Numbered from the stretch's first letter, positions 8,575 to 17,838 are shown. The stretch: DNA of 64,000 bases from Planctomycetota bacterium (GCA_022600195.1 JAHZKX010000033.1:1-64000), one strand, 5' to 3'. The notes: generated by a model not told the origin, from the letters alone. A program made the numbers and translations.

Positions 8575-9873
8575 ATGAATGAAACACACGGTTCTCAAAA
8601 GTCACGTCGTGAGTTCCTGCATTCATCCGCATCGGTGGCTGCAGGTGGTGTACTGGCTTCTCAGATTGGTTTTCCAGCTGTGGTTTATGGTTCTGGTCAA
8701 TCCCAGACCTTAAAAGTGGGGTTGATTGGTTGTGGTGGGCGTGGTTCCGGTGCAGTGTTGAACGCCTTAAAAGCCGACAGTAATATCGAGCTTTCCGCAA
8801 TGGGTGATCTGTTCAAAAACAATATTGAATCGAGCCTGAGATCGTTGCAAAAAGCGATTCCCGATAAAATCAAAGTGCCGGCAAATCAACAGTTCGTCGG
8901 ATTCGACGCGTACCAGCAGGTTATCAACAGCGATGTCGACATTGTGTTGCTGGCAACCCCACCCGGTTTTCGACCGTTACATCTCAAGTCAGCCATTGAA
9001 GGGGGTAAGCATGCTTTCGTTGAGATCACAGCCGCCATTGATGGTCCCGGCGTTCGCTCCGTCTTGAAGTCAGCGGAACTGGCAGAGAGAAAAGGACTTG
9101 CCATCGTCTCTGGTTTCTGCTGGCGTTACAACGACAGTATGCGTGCCGTCGCGGAGCAAATTAAAGCTGGTGCGATTGGAGAAGTGCGTGCTCTGTATGC
9201 AACCTATTACCGCAATTCTCTGGATCACAAATATCACGGTAAACGGACTCCGGAAATGTCTGATTTGGAATGGCAGATACGCGACTGGTATAACTACCTT
9301 TGGCTTTCGGGTGATGTGACCATCGTGCTTTCAGGTGGACATAGTGTCGACAAGATGTCGTGGTGGGTTGATGATATGATGCCGACCGCGGCGGTGGCTC
9401 TCGGGAGCCGTGCTATTCCTGCAGAAGGAAATACGTTTGATAACGGCTTTGTGGTCTACGAATATGCGAACGGGATTCGAGGATTTCTTGGTTGTCGATC
9501 ACAAGATGGGTGTTATTCAGCTAACGGGGATTACATCATTGGCTCGAAAGGCATCTGCAAAATCGGCCGCACACCCGTCATCGAAGGGGAGACCAATTGG
9601 CGCTATCAAGGGAAAAAGAATAACATGTACCAGACGGAACACGATGATTTCATCGCCTCAATTCGCGCCGGTGAACCGATCAACGATGGTACGCGTATGG
9701 CTCACACTTCTTTGATGGCCATCCTGGGTCGAATGGCAGCGTATACGGGAAAAAGAATTACCTGGGAGCAGGCACTCAACTCGCAGCAAAAACTGGTGCC
9801 CGATGAACTCGACTGGAATAGTAAAATCGATGAGACACCAAGGGCTGTCCCCGGAATCACTCGATTCATCTAG
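8575..9873 (+). CDS. Gfo/Idh/MocA family protein with Tat leader, altered EKP motif
   Basis: An exported NAD(P)-binding oxidoreductase-like protein. The start at 8575 is preferred because AGAAGG lies 9 bases upstream; the ATG at 8566 would add three residues. A twin-arginine leader is visible as SRREFLHSS followed by a hydrophobic stretch. The Rossmann motif is VGLIGCGGRGSGA (about residue 51, counting from 8566). The family's EKP motif, with its catalytic lysine, reads VEITAAID here (E153-I154-T155), so lysine and proline are replaced. The second-domain GGHSVDKMSWW segment keeps the H..D pair. Members interconvert sugar-related alcohols and ketones, but the missing lysine suggests altered chemistry or a binding role. 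It probably forms an operon with the preceding secreted protein. Confidence 0.85.
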   Translation: MNETHGSQKSRREFLHSSASVAAGGVLASQIGFPAVVYGSGQSQTLKVGLIGCGGRGSGAVLNALKADSNIELSAMGDLFKNNIESSLRSLQKAIPDKIKVPANQQFVGFDAYQQVINSDVDIVLLATPPGFRPLHLKSAIEGGKHAFVEITAAIDGPGVRSVLKSAELAERKGLAIVSGFCWRYNDSMRAVAEQIKAGAIGEVRALYATYYRNSLDHKYHGKRTPEMSDLEWQIRDWYNYLWLSGDVTIVLSGGHSVDKMSWWVDDMMPTAAVALGSRAIPAEGNTFDNGFVVYEYANGIRGFLGCRSQDGCYSANGDYIIGSKGICKIGRTPVIEGETNWRYQGKKNNMYQTEHDDFIASIRAGEPINDGTRMAHTSLMAILGRMAAYTGKRITWEQALNSQQKLVPDELDWNSKIDETPRAVPGITRFI

Positions 9874-9910
9874 CTGTGGGTATCGAGTGCTATTGGAATA
9901 TTTTTCTGAA

Positions 9911-10975
9911 TTAACCCAGTTTTTGATGTGCATCGAGAATCAGGGCTTCTGTTTCCTCCCAGTCGATACATTCATCGGTGATGGAAATCCCATACTGTAA
10001 TTGAGACAGATCTTTGGGCAGACTTTGATTTCCAGCGTGCAGATTACTTTCGAGCATCAGGCCGATAATCGTTTCGTTGCCGTCAATGCGCTGGTCGATG
10101 ACATTATTCCAGACGTTGCCCTGATTGCGATAATCTTTATTGGAATTCGCGTGACTGCAATCGACCATGAAGTGAGGCGGCAGTCCTGCCGACTTGAGAC
10201 TCTTGGCTGCTGCTTCCAGATGTTCCCTCTGATAATTCGGGCCAGATCGACCACCTCGCAGAATGAGGTGTCCCCAGGGATTTCCTTTTGTATTCACGAC
10301 GCAGGTTTGGCCTTCAGCATCAATCCCCAGAAAACTATGTTGGCTTTTAGCGGCGAGCATGGCGTTCAGCGCCACATCCAGGCTGCCATCGGTGCCATTC
10401 TTGTAACCGACGGGCATCGACAAACCACTGGCCATTTGACGGTGGGTGGGGGATTCCGTAGTACGAGCACCGATGGAAGCGAGAGAAATGGCATCGGCGA
10501 TATATTGCGGCGTGATCGGCTCCAGCATTTCTGTTGCTGCAGGCAGTCCCAATTCACCAATCTGGAGCAATAACTGGCGTGCGATTTTCAAGCCTGAGGA
10601 GACATCGAAGGTACCATCCATATGCGGGTCATTGATCAGGCCTTTCCAACCAACGGTAGTTCGGGGCTTTTCAAAATAGACACGCATGACCAGAAACAGC
10701 CGATCGTCGACTTTGTCTGAGAGTTCTTTCAAGTGTTTGGCATATTCAATGGCGGCTTGAGGATCGTGAATTGAGCAGGGGCCCACTACAACAATCAGAC
10801 GCTGGTCATCTCCAGAGAGAATGCGTTTAATCTGTTCGCGCGAATCACCGACAGTCTGTGTGACTTTGTCATTCCGCTTGTAAGTTTCTTTCAGTTCTTT
10901 CGGAGCAACCAAACGAACCGATTCGTGAATATTGACGTTTTGAATGGGTAACATCGTTTTTTCAATCATTTTCAT
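9911..10975 (-). CDS. aroG: 3-deoxy-7-phosphoheptulonate synthase (DAHP synthase, class I)
   Basis: A 354-aa cytoplasmic enzyme that condenses phosphoenolpyruvate and erythrose 4-phosphate, the first step of the shikimate pathway. Class I (AroF/G/H) features are clear: VVVGPCSIHD near residue 65, KPRTTVGWKGLINDP near 110, ATEMLEPITPQY near 145, GARTTESPTHRQMASG near 170, and HFMVDCSHANSNKD near 270. Length matches AroG-type enzymes (350-356 aa). Feedback type (Phe, Tyr or Trp) cannot be read reliably. The gene for shikimate kinase lies 40 bases upstream on the same strand, so the two shikimate-pathway genes form a short operon, with aroK first. Confidence 0.95.
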   Translation of the reverse strand: MKMIEKTMLPIQNVNIHESVRLVAPKELKETYKRNDKVTQTVGDSREQIKRILSGDDQRLIVVVGPCSIHDPQAAIEYAKHLKELSDKVDDRLFLVMRVYFEKPRTTVGWKGLINDPHMDGTFDVSSGLKIARQLLLQIGELGLPAATEMLEPITPQYIADAISLASIGARTTESPTHRQMASGLSMPVGYKNGTDGSLDVALNAMLAAKSQHSFLGIDAEGQTCVVNTKGNPWGHLILRGGRSGPNYQREHLEAAAKSLKSAGLPPHFMVDCSHANSNKDYRNQGNVWNNVIDQRIDGNETIIGLMLESNLHAGNQSLPKDLSQLQYGISITDECIDWEETEALILDAHQKLG

Positions 10976-11015
10976 TACTTAAGTGGTCGGATTCAGTATC
11001 TATATTGCTTTTCTG

Positions 11016-11537
11016 TTAGAAATCCCATTGCTGACGGATCTGGGAGACAACTTCCGGCGGGGTCAGTAGTGAGGCATCGATTTTTAACTCAGCATATTTT
11101 TCATAAAGCGGATATCGGCTGCTGTACAAGTCTGTCAGGCTTGATCCCGGTTCTATCAAAACGCCACGATCAAAGGTGTCTGAAATACGTTGCTCCAGCA
11201 TTTCAGGTGATACATCCAGCCAGACTATCGTACCAAGACGGCTCAGATGTTGCATGGCTTCCTCACTATAACAGACACTTCCTCCGGTAGAAATTATGGA
11301 TCCTGCTGATTGAATCGATTGAACGTATCCAGATTCAATCGTGCGGAATCCTTCTGCCGTATGCTCAGAAATAATCTCTGTCAGTCTTTTTGATTCACCT
11401 GCTTCAATTAATGCGTCTGTGTCCAGGAAAGGAAGACCTGTCTGTTCAGACAGTAGTTTTCCGACGGTTGTTTTTCCAGATCCGGGCATTCCAACAAGGA
11501 CCAGACTTTTTTTGGAGATTGTGCTTTCAGAAGACAT
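11016..11537 (-). CDS. aroK: Shikimate kinase
   Basis: A cytoplasmic P-loop kinase that phosphorylates shikimate. The start at 11537 is chosen because AGGGA lies 8 bases upstream; an in-frame ATG at 11567 has no such site. Counting from 11567, visible motifs are Walker A GMPGSGKT (26-33), the shikimate-binding DTD pair (Asp49, Asp51), Arg75 in GFRTIE, and the GG of STGGSV (95-96). The lid region carries FDRGVLIEPG, and the C-terminal RYPLYEKYAEL resembles the adenine-binding RxPLYxExA element. At about 173 aa it has the normal size. It lies directly upstream of the DAHP synthase gene, which supports the assignment. Confidence 0.9.
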   Translation of the reverse strand: MSSESTISKKSLVLVGMPGSGKTTVGKLLSEQTGLPFLDTDALIEAGESKRLTEIISEHTAEGFRTIESGYVQSIQSAGSIISTGGSVCYSEEAMQHLSRLGTIVWLDVSPEMLEQRISDTFDRGVLIEPGSSLTDLYSSRYPLYEKYAELKIDASLLTPPEVVSQIRQQWDF

Positions 11538-11567
11538 CACAATTATCCCTGTTTGAGAAGGGAGCAT

Positions 11568-11934
11568 GTAATTTTATGGCTTGTGGTTCGTCTTCAGTCT
11601 GATCAAACTGCAAAAACATAAAAGCTGTATCTATATTGAAGGTAGTGGTTTACGTTAATTATTCAGGGTTGAGTTCGAAAAATAACTAAATTACAGCGAA
11701 AAGCAAAACAAATAATATCTCAAATAATGTCTAATAGGAACTAAGTGGAAATTCAGGTGAAAATGAATTGTTGTTTTCTTATAAGGACCAATACAAGCAT
11801 GGGGTCGATGTTTGTGGAAAATTCACAGAATTTTTACTCGTCAAATAGTCTTAACAGTTCTGTTAGGATGTTGTCGTGATACTTCTATCAGGATGACCTT
11901 AGAGTTTTCTGAAACTTGAAGAATCGAATTCATT
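11568..11934. other. Divergent intergenic region between aroK and the sigma factor gene
   Basis: This AT-rich 367-base stretch separates the divergent aroK and ECF sigma genes and must hold both promoters. I see no coding frame. The only strong structure is the short palindrome listed separately at 11852-11865. Confidence 0.5.
11852..11865. promoter_or_regulatory. Perfect 14-bp palindrome upstream of the sigma/secretion locus
   Basis: TAACAG-TT-CTGTTA is a perfect inverted repeat 70 bases upstream of the GTG start of the ECF sigma gene. Its size and position fit an operator for the secretion locus, but it could also occur by chance. No cognate regulator is identified in the window. Confidence 0.35.
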
Positions 11935-12504
11935 GTGGAAAAACAATCACCGGGCAAATTTGCTGCGAAAATCCGATGTTGTGCCAATGATCTACAGGAT
12001 CATGGTGTCGATAAATTGGGTTCTCTGTATGATTTGACGGCACATCGTCTGATCCGATATGCAGTGACAGTCACAAAAAACATGTCAGATGCTGAAGATG
12101 CGATTCAAGCAACGATGGTTCGAATTGCCGTGAAGCCCAAAATTCTGGCAACGGCGCAGCAGCCCTGGCCTTATTTATTAAGAGTGACACGCAACGAAGC
12201 ATTAAGGATCCTGCAAAAGCGAAAGCCGATTCAGATTTTTGCTCAGTGCAGACAACTTTGGGCACGAGATTCAGAGACCGTTGAAGAGAATGACGAAGCG
12301 CAAATGATCAGAAAAGCGCTTAAACGGCTTCCTACCAGTCAATCTGAAGTCGTGGTTTTGAAGATTTGGGAAGATATGACCTTTGCAGAAATAGCCAACG
12401 TGCTGGATGAATCGCCGAATACTGTGGCCAGTCGTTATCGTTATGCACTCCAGAAATTAGATAATTACCTGCGTCCGATGACGCATGAGGATATCAATGT
12501 TTGA
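11935..12504 (+). CDS. ECF-type RNA polymerase sigma factor
   Basis: A 189-aa sigma-70 family protein starting at GTG. Region 2 covers about residues 28-95 (LYDLTAHRLIRYAVTVTKN, then DAEDAIQATMVRIA). Region 4 covers about 120-182, with the helix-turn-helix MTFAEIANVLDESPNTVASR. It should direct RNA polymerase to a specific promoter set. The next gene overlaps its 3' end by 8 bases, encodes a one-pass membrane protein in the usual place of an anti-sigma factor, and leads into a type II secretion/pseudopilus gene set. This sigma factor probably controls that locus, which is inference from context. Confidence 0.88.
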   Translation: MEKQSPGKFAAKIRCCANDLQDHGVDKLGSLYDLTAHRLIRYAVTVTKNMSDAEDAIQATMVRIAVKPKILATAQQPWPYLLRVTRNEALRILQKRKPIQIFAQCRQLWARDSETVEENDEAQMIRKALKRLPTSQSEVVVLKIWEDMTFAEIANVLDESPNTVASRYRYALQKLDNYLRPMTHEDINV

Positions 12505-12946
12505 ATTTGAAGATCATCATTCACTTGAAGAACAACTAATGAAGGTCTCTTCTGACTCTGCAATTCCATTGCGAGGCAGTCACCGTCAACAAGTGCTGGA
12601 TGCCGCACGGCAGGCCCGTTCCAGAAAGATCTACAAGCGTAGTATTGTTGCCGGGGTCATGTTTTTTCTGGCCATCACACTGTTGTCTGGAATGCGTGAT
12701 TCAGAGAGGACGCAGACTGCGGCTTCTGATCGCGGACCGGGTTGGTCGAAAGCAATCTACGTGAAAAGCAGCCAGGTATTAGGAATCTCTACCACAACTC
12801 ATCAACCAGTGATCATCAAGACTGATTGGAATTCCGTGCAGGCGACATTGAAGCAAACTGGTGAATGGGGGCTTGTCGATGCCGTCGTTCAATTTCGGAA
12901 TGAGCGAGCAGGAACGATTGAGCAGATCTTTCATCGAGGCGATTAA
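12497..12946 (+). CDS. Single-pass membrane protein, possible anti-sigma factor
   Basis: A roughly 149-aa protein. The ATG at 12497 is preferred over the one at 12485 because GAGG lies 6 bases upstream. It overlaps the sigma gene by 8 bases (ATGTTTGA). About 50 charged cytoplasmic residues are followed by one membrane segment (SIVAGVMFFLAITLLSGM) and about 85 outer residues with no recognised motif. The topology and coupling to an ECF sigma gene match anti-sigma factors, but no zinc-binding HxxxCxxC motif is present, so the function is inferred. The alternative is a structural component of the secretion machine (GspL/M/N-like position). Its stop overlaps the ATG of gspE (TAATG). Confidence 0.7.
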   Translation: MFEFEDHHSLEEQLMKVSSDSAIPLRGSHRQQVLDAARQARSRKIYKRSIVAGVMFFLAITLLSGMRDSERTQTAASDRGPGWSKAIYVKSSQVLGISTTTHQPVIIKTDWNSVQATLKQTGEWGLVDAVVQFRNERAGTIEQIFHRGD

Positions 12947-14160
12947 TGCAGGAGACCTTGTCCCAACGCTTTCAGGAGCAGCTTCCTGAAAAAACAGAGA
13001 ACCATCCGGAATTCGTGACAGAGCTGGTTGATTTAATCTTAAATCAGGCACAAGCGATGAATGCCAGCGATATTCATTTGCTGCCAACCGAAAATAAAAT
13101 GCGGATGGATTGGCGAATCGACGGGGTATTACATCACGTTGCCGATTTTTCACATGAGTTGGCGCCACGAATTACAGCGCGTTTGAAAGTCATATCGCAT
13201 TTATTGACCTATCGGACGGATGTTCCTCAGGAAGGCCGGATTCGCCAGCAGGGTGAACAGGCTGTCGAAACACGGATCAGTACTTTTCCCACACTCTATG
13301 GAGAAAAGGTGGTCGTGCGTTTGTTTGTCGGTTCGGGGCAATACAAACATCTGGAAAGTTTGAATCTCCCCGACGAAATTCTTGTTGAATTGAAGCGGTT
13401 ACTTACACAAACCGGTGGCGTCATATTGATGACCGGACCGGCGGGCAGTGGTAAAACAACAACGATCTACGCATGTCTGCGCGAAATCATTCGACAGTCA
13501 AAAGGATCGCGCAGTCTGGCTTCTCTGGAAGATCCCATTGAAGTGGTTGTTCCCACGGTGGCGCAGTCGCAGGTGAACCCTTCGTCCGGATTTGATATGG
13601 TTCTTGGTTTGCGATCTCTTCTCAGGCAGGACCCGGAAGTGATCATGGTGGGTGAAATCCGTGATTGTGAAACCGCAGAAACGGTATTTCAAGCATCGCT
13701 TTCCGGGCATCTGGTTGTTACGACATTCCATGCGGGTAGTGCTACGGAAGCCGTGAGTCGTTTGGCAGATATGGGCATCGAGCCTTATTTGCTGCGAAGC
13801 GGATTATTAGCCATATTGAGCCAGCGATTATTGAGAAGGCTTTGTACCTGTGCGCGATTTTCCCAGGCGGAGGAGGACCTTTTGGGACTGCCTGCCGAAC
13901 AATGGAAAGTTCCTGTCGGTTGTGCAGACTGTGGCCAAACGGGATACAGGGGACGGATCGTTCTTACAGAAATGTTACAGCCCAATGAGGTTGATGTGGC
14001 GAATGCCATTTTAAATCAAGCTGATGCAACAGCTCTGCATCAATTGGCGATCAAATCAGGAATGCGAACTCAGTGGGATCGTGCGATCGAAGCCGTGAAC
14101 CAGGGGATCACCAGTCCTGCTGAAGTACGACGCATTCTGGGCATGACACGTTTGGAATAA
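12946..14160 (+). CDS. GspE/PilB-type secretion ATPase
   Basis: A 404-aa cytoplasmic hexameric ATPase that powers type II secretion or type IV pilus assembly. Visible motifs are Walker A TGPAGSGKT (164-172 region), the Asp box LASLEDPIE (191-199), Walker B DPEVIMVGEIRD (229-240) and the His box HLVVTTFHAG (255-264). A zinc-binding cysteine set follows (Cys300, 302, 326, 329); its first pair is CxC rather than the usual CxxC. The N-terminal N1E domain of classical GspE/PilB (about 150 aa) is reduced, so the protein is shorter than the usual 500-570 aa. It overlaps the preceding gene by one base and precedes three GspF-like genes, so an operon is evident. Confidence 0.92.
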   Translation: MQETLSQRFQEQLPEKTENHPEFVTELVDLILNQAQAMNASDIHLLPTENKMRMDWRIDGVLHHVADFSHELAPRITARLKVISHLLTYRTDVPQEGRIRQQGEQAVETRISTFPTLYGEKVVVRLFVGSGQYKHLESLNLPDEILVELKRLLTQTGGVILMTGPAGSGKTTTIYACLREIIRQSKGSRSLASLEDPIEVVVPTVAQSQVNPSSGFDMVLGLRSLLRQDPEVIMVGEIRDCETAETVFQASLSGHLVVTTFHAGSATEAVSRLADMGIEPYLLRSGLLAILSQRLLRRLCTCARFSQAEEDLLGLPAEQWKVPVGCADCGQTGYRGRIVLTEMLQPNEVDVANAILNQADATALHQLAIKSGMRTQWDRAIEAVNQGITSPAEVRRILGMTRLE

Positions 14161-14231
14161 TGAGAGACCCTGTTATGCGACTCACGATAAAGAAAATAAC
14201 CAGGCAATAAATCGTTTCTACCATAGAGAGT

Positions 14232-15326
14232 GTGAATATGAATTCGAGAGACGATTCGGAAACTTCCCAACCAAAAGAAACAAAGTTTGAACTGGACGAA
14301 TTGATCGCTTTGAACGAAGAGATCATTTCCCTGGTTCAAGCCGGGATACCGCTGGAGCTGGGCTTGCGTGAAATGGGAAATGAACTACCCGACCACCTGG
14401 GTAATATCAGCACGGACTTAGCTGATAAAATGGAGCGAGGCAGTTCACTGGCTGAGGCGATGAATTCAGAGGGCGATCGATTTCCGAAGGTCTATCGCGT
14501 GATTGTGGAAGCGGGAATCAAATCAGGAAAATTGACAGTCGCACTGGAGGAAATGTCAAATTATGCCTGGGAGTTGTTTCATTTACGGCGCCAGATCGGC
14601 ATGGCAATGATTTATCCTCTGATCGTATTCAGTTTGGCCTATGGTCTGTTTCTGGTATTTCTATTTGAAATGCTTGCGCGATTTAACATTGTGTATGAGG
14701 CATTTCGTCTGGGGGAAACCCGTCCCTTACAATATTTAAATGTCATGGAATCAACGATCGTGTATTGGGGGATGATACCCCCGGCATTACTTTTTTTGTT
14801 TGTCATATTATGGATGCGGACCGGCAGTTCCCAGTTGTTGAATTTTAAAGGGACCAGTCGCCTGATTGGATGGATTCCAGGAGTACAGAAAATTGCGAAT
14901 TATTATCGATACGGTAATTTTTCGGAATTGATGTCGCTTTTGATTCAGCAGCAGATTCCATTTTCAGAATCGATCGTGTTGGCAGCGGAAGCAACCGGTG
15001 ATGATCAATTGGTGAATTCGGCGAATCTGATGGCAGAGCGACACTCAATGTCTCAACTGGAAACAGGCGATACGACGAAAGAATATGGCTGGCCACCGCT
15101 GTTGACCTGGTTGTTGACAACAAAAAATCAACAGAATGAATTAAGTCTGGCGTTGAAAAACGCCGCCGATATGTATCGGAGAAAAGCAACCAATTATACG
15201 AGATGGTTTCGAATTTTGTTTCCGATCTTTACTGGAACCATTATCGGAGGTGGAACGGTATTGTGCTATTCTCTTGTATTATTTCTGCCATTCTCCGATA
15301 TGCTTAAACAATTAGCGAATCCATAA
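14232..15326 (+). CDS. GspF/PilC-like inner membrane protein, copy 1
   Basis: A 364-aa membrane protein with two T2SSF-type helical repeats. The first (about residues 20-130) carries VQAGIPLELGLREMG and VYRVIVEAGIKSGKLTVALEEM. The second (about 215-330) carries FSELMSLLIQQQIPFSESIVL. Three membrane segments are visible: near 120-145 (MAMIYPLIVFSLAYGLFLVF), 170-195 and 335-360. The start may be GTG 14232 or ATG 14238. It is the most diverged of the three GspF paralogues and lacks the ELPAxTL segment shared by the next two. It would form the platform with which GspE interacts. Function is assigned by family and context. Confidence 0.85.
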   Translation: MNMNSRDDSETSQPKETKFELDELIALNEEIISLVQAGIPLELGLREMGNELPDHLGNISTDLADKMERGSSLAEAMNSEGDRFPKVYRVIVEAGIKSGKLTVALEEMSNYAWELFHLRRQIGMAMIYPLIVFSLAYGLFLVFLFEMLARFNIVYEAFRLGETRPLQYLNVMESTIVYWGMIPPALLFLFVILWMRTGSSQLLNFKGTSRLIGWIPGVQKIANYYRYGNFSELMSLLIQQQIPFSESIVLAAEATGDDQLVNSANLMAERHSMSQLETGDTTKEYGWPPLLTWLLTTKNQQNELSLALKNAADMYRRKATNYTRWFRILFPIFTGTIIGGGTVLCYSLVLFLPFSDMLKQLANP

Positions 15327-15408
15327 AGTTCTAACTCTAATGTGAGCACGTCATTTTCAAAGAATGGAATGTATTTACGTTTGTTCGTTTTGATGGGATT
15401 GAAGTCAG

Positions 15409-16650
15409 ATGATTTGGTATCGTTACCAGGGAATCAATTCGAAAGGCAAAGATGTTTCAGGCCGCATTCATGCTGCGGACGGGGATGAAGTGGCCAGTTT
15501 GCTTCAGGACCAGGGCGTAATCATTCGACGTATTGAAGAAGATGAAGATGTAGCAGAGATGGCGTATGCTGCTCCGGAAGTTTCAAAGGCGAACCGTTTT
15601 TCGAATCTTTCATCGCGTGATTTTGAAGTGATTTCCGATCATCTGTCTGATTTGACGCGTGCCAAGCTGCCTTTGTCCAGGGGATTGGAGGCGGTTTCGC
15701 ATGAAATCGAAAATGCGCGCATTCGCAGTGCCGTTCAGAAAATGGCATCAGAACTTGATGCCGGAAATGATTTGGAAACCGTCCTGGCAGATTCCAAAGC
15801 GCCACGTGAACTCTGTGCTCTGGTACATGCCGGTACTCAATCCGGTCGAATGACGGAAATTCTGGCGGACTATGTTGCACATACCCGACAACTTTCAGAA
15901 ATGAAAAATCAGTTATTGATGGCGCTTAGTTATCCATTGATTCTGATGGGCTTCGCGACACTGGTATTTTTGAGCATCCTATTCTGGATTGTGCCTTCAT
16001 TTATATCGATCTATCAGGATTTCCAGGTGGAATTGCCGGCCATTACTTTGAAACTGATGCAGGCATCCCTCTTTTTGCGTACCCAATGGTGGTGGTACCT
16101 TCCTGTGTTTTTGATTTCAGTGGCAGGTTGCCTGTGGTTTATCAAGACGGACATTGGTCAAGAGTTCTCGCAAAAAATTATTTATCATTTACCTCTGGTA
16201 GGAGGTTTATTAAGTGGAATTACGGTATCCCGTTTCTCTCATTTGCTGGCTTTACTGGTGGATAATGGAACTCCATTTCATGAAGCCATGAAACTGTCAG
16301 GGGAAAGTTCCAGTAATTATCAAATACGCGCGGCGTGTCGACAATTTACTCAAACTGCTTTAACTGGAGAAGCACAATTAGCTCCGCTGGAATCATTAAA
16401 TATATTTCCCGCGACATTCTTGCGGACATTGGCAGACCATACAGGAACTTCTTCTCGAACGGAACCAAAATATTCCGTTGAAATTCTGAATGCGTTATCA
16501 GATATGTTGAACAGCCAGACCAGGGTGCGCATTACATTTTTTGCGAGTGTCGTCGAGCCGCTCATCATCATTTTCTGTGGGACATTGATGGGTTTTTTAT
16601 TCATCGCCATGCTTGCTCCCCTGATCAAACTGCTGAATATGCTCTCATAA
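15409..16650 (+). CDS. GspF/PilC-like inner membrane protein, copy 2
   Basis: A 413-aa protein with full GspF/PilC architecture and the usual length. An N-terminal cytoplasmic segment (MIWYRYQGINSKGKDVSG) matches the start of classical GspF. The first T2SSF repeat is at about 65-190, and a membrane segment is visible in PLILMGFATLVFLSILFWIVP. The periplasmic loop contains FQVELPAITLKLMQAS. The second repeat is at about 265-380, with a C-terminal membrane segment PLIIIFCGTLMGFLFIAML. The loop is nearly identical in pattern to FDMELPALTLELIQAS in the third paralogue, which suggests a local duplication. It likely contributes to the secretion platform. Confidence 0.9.
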   Translation: MIWYRYQGINSKGKDVSGRIHAADGDEVASLLQDQGVIIRRIEEDEDVAEMAYAAPEVSKANRFSNLSSRDFEVISDHLSDLTRAKLPLSRGLEAVSHEIENARIRSAVQKMASELDAGNDLETVLADSKAPRELCALVHAGTQSGRMTEILADYVAHTRQLSEMKNQLLMALSYPLILMGFATLVFLSILFWIVPSFISIYQDFQVELPAITLKLMQASLFLRTQWWWYLPVFLISVAGCLWFIKTDIGQEFSQKIIYHLPLVGGLLSGITVSRFSHLLALLVDNGTPFHEAMKLSGESSSNYQIRAACRQFTQTALTGEAQLAPLESLNIFPATFLRTLADHTGTSSRTEPKYSVEILNALSDMLNSQTRVRITFFASVVEPLIIIFCGTLMGFLFIAMLAPLIKLLNMLS

Positions 16651-16721
16651 AACTATTTACAGATTCGTGATGATTCGTAAACACTTAGAATAAGGTCATC
16701 AACAGAAGAGATCGTCACCCT

Positions 16722-17828
16722 ATGGATCGTAACTCGGGATTCAAAAGCTTTTTGAGTGTTGGACGCAGTCCCCTGCTGTATGGGTGTGGGCTTTCTTCGA
16801 TCTTTGGTCGTGTCACCTATTCACAGCAGGTGGCTTTGTTGCGTGTTCTGGCGATCGCCTCAGAAAAACAGCTTTCCTTAATCGACGTTTTGGAAACATT
16901 TGCGAAAGATGTGCGAGGGCGTTGGAGATATCAAATTCTCCGACTGGTTGATTTGCTCAGAAGCGGCGTGTCACTTGCGGATGCCATTGAGAAGATCCCC
17001 ACGGTCATTCCCTCGCATGCCTATTTTCTGGTGAAGGCGGGTGCAGAATCAGGCACGCTGCCTTCCGCTTTAGCATTGGCAGCGGAAACCTGTGCCGAGC
17101 GGCGCAACGACCGCGATTTTTTGCGTCCGGGAACGTGGGTTTATATCAGTGCTGTCGTAACAATCATGTTGTTAGTCCAAGCGTTTATCTGTTACTGGAT
17201 TATTCCCAAAATGAAAAAAATCTATTTTGATTTTGACATGGAATTGCCGGCTTTAACTTTGGAACTTATTCAGGCTTCGGATTGGTTCGTCAATTATTTC
17301 TATCTCTTTCCGGCACTCGTCGTATTAATGTCCCTGCTCAGTGTTTTTCTGATCAAGTTGGGTATTCTTGATAGAAAAGAGCATGGAAGGTCTTTTTCAG
17401 GGATTTATCCGCGCGGGAGGGCCCCCGATGTCTTACGTTTTTTACATGTTGTCTCCGAATCGGGGCGCCCGTTACTGGGGGCTTTTGAGACGCTAACACA
17501 TACGACCAAGAATCGATTTATGTCGCAGCGGTTTCGCGCGATCCTGGAAGATATTCGCAGAGGTAATGATTGCTGGACTTCACTGCACGATTACAGTCTG
17601 TTGGCTCCGAGTGAAGTGCGATTGTTACAGTCTGCACAAAGAGCCGGCAACCTGAGCTGGGCGCTTAAAGCGGTCGCCAAAAGTATTGAGCGGCGAATCG
17701 ATTATCGCATGGCATTGGTAAGAGAATATTTTGAACCGGCAATCATATTGGGCATCGGTTGTGTGGTGGGTGTCTTCGTAATTGGTCTGTTTTTACCACT
17801 GGTGAGTCTCATGAATTCCCTGGCATAA
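16722..17828 (+). CDS. GspF/PilC-like inner membrane protein, copy 3
   Basis: A 368-aa protein of the same family. The first T2SSF repeat is at about 35-140 (VALLRVLAIASEKQLSLID and HAYFLVKAGAESGTLPSALALA). Membrane segments lie near 145-170 (VYISAVVTIMLLVQAFICYWI), 190-210 and 345-368. The loop FDMELPALTLELIQAS closely matches the second paralogue. A second repeat follows, with SAQRAGNLSWALKAVA. It lacks the N-terminal extension of classical GspF. Three consecutive GspF-like genes are unusual; the copies may form a hetero-oligomeric platform or serve different pseudopilin sets. Confidence 0.88.
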   Translation: MDRNSGFKSFLSVGRSPLLYGCGLSSIFGRVTYSQQVALLRVLAIASEKQLSLIDVLETFAKDVRGRWRYQILRLVDLLRSGVSLADAIEKIPTVIPSHAYFLVKAGAESGTLPSALALAAETCAERRNDRDFLRPGTWVYISAVVTIMLLVQAFICYWIIPKMKKIYFDFDMELPALTLELIQASDWFVNYFYLFPALVVLMSLLSVFLIKLGILDRKEHGRSFSGIYPRGRAPDVLRFLHVVSESGRPLLGAFETLTHTTKNRFMSQRFRAILEDIRRGNDCWTSLHDYSLLAPSEVRLLQSAQRAGNLSWALKAVAKSIERRIDYRMALVREYFEPAIILGIGCVVGVFVIGLFLPLVSLMNSLA

Positions 17829-17838
17829 CATTTTTATA

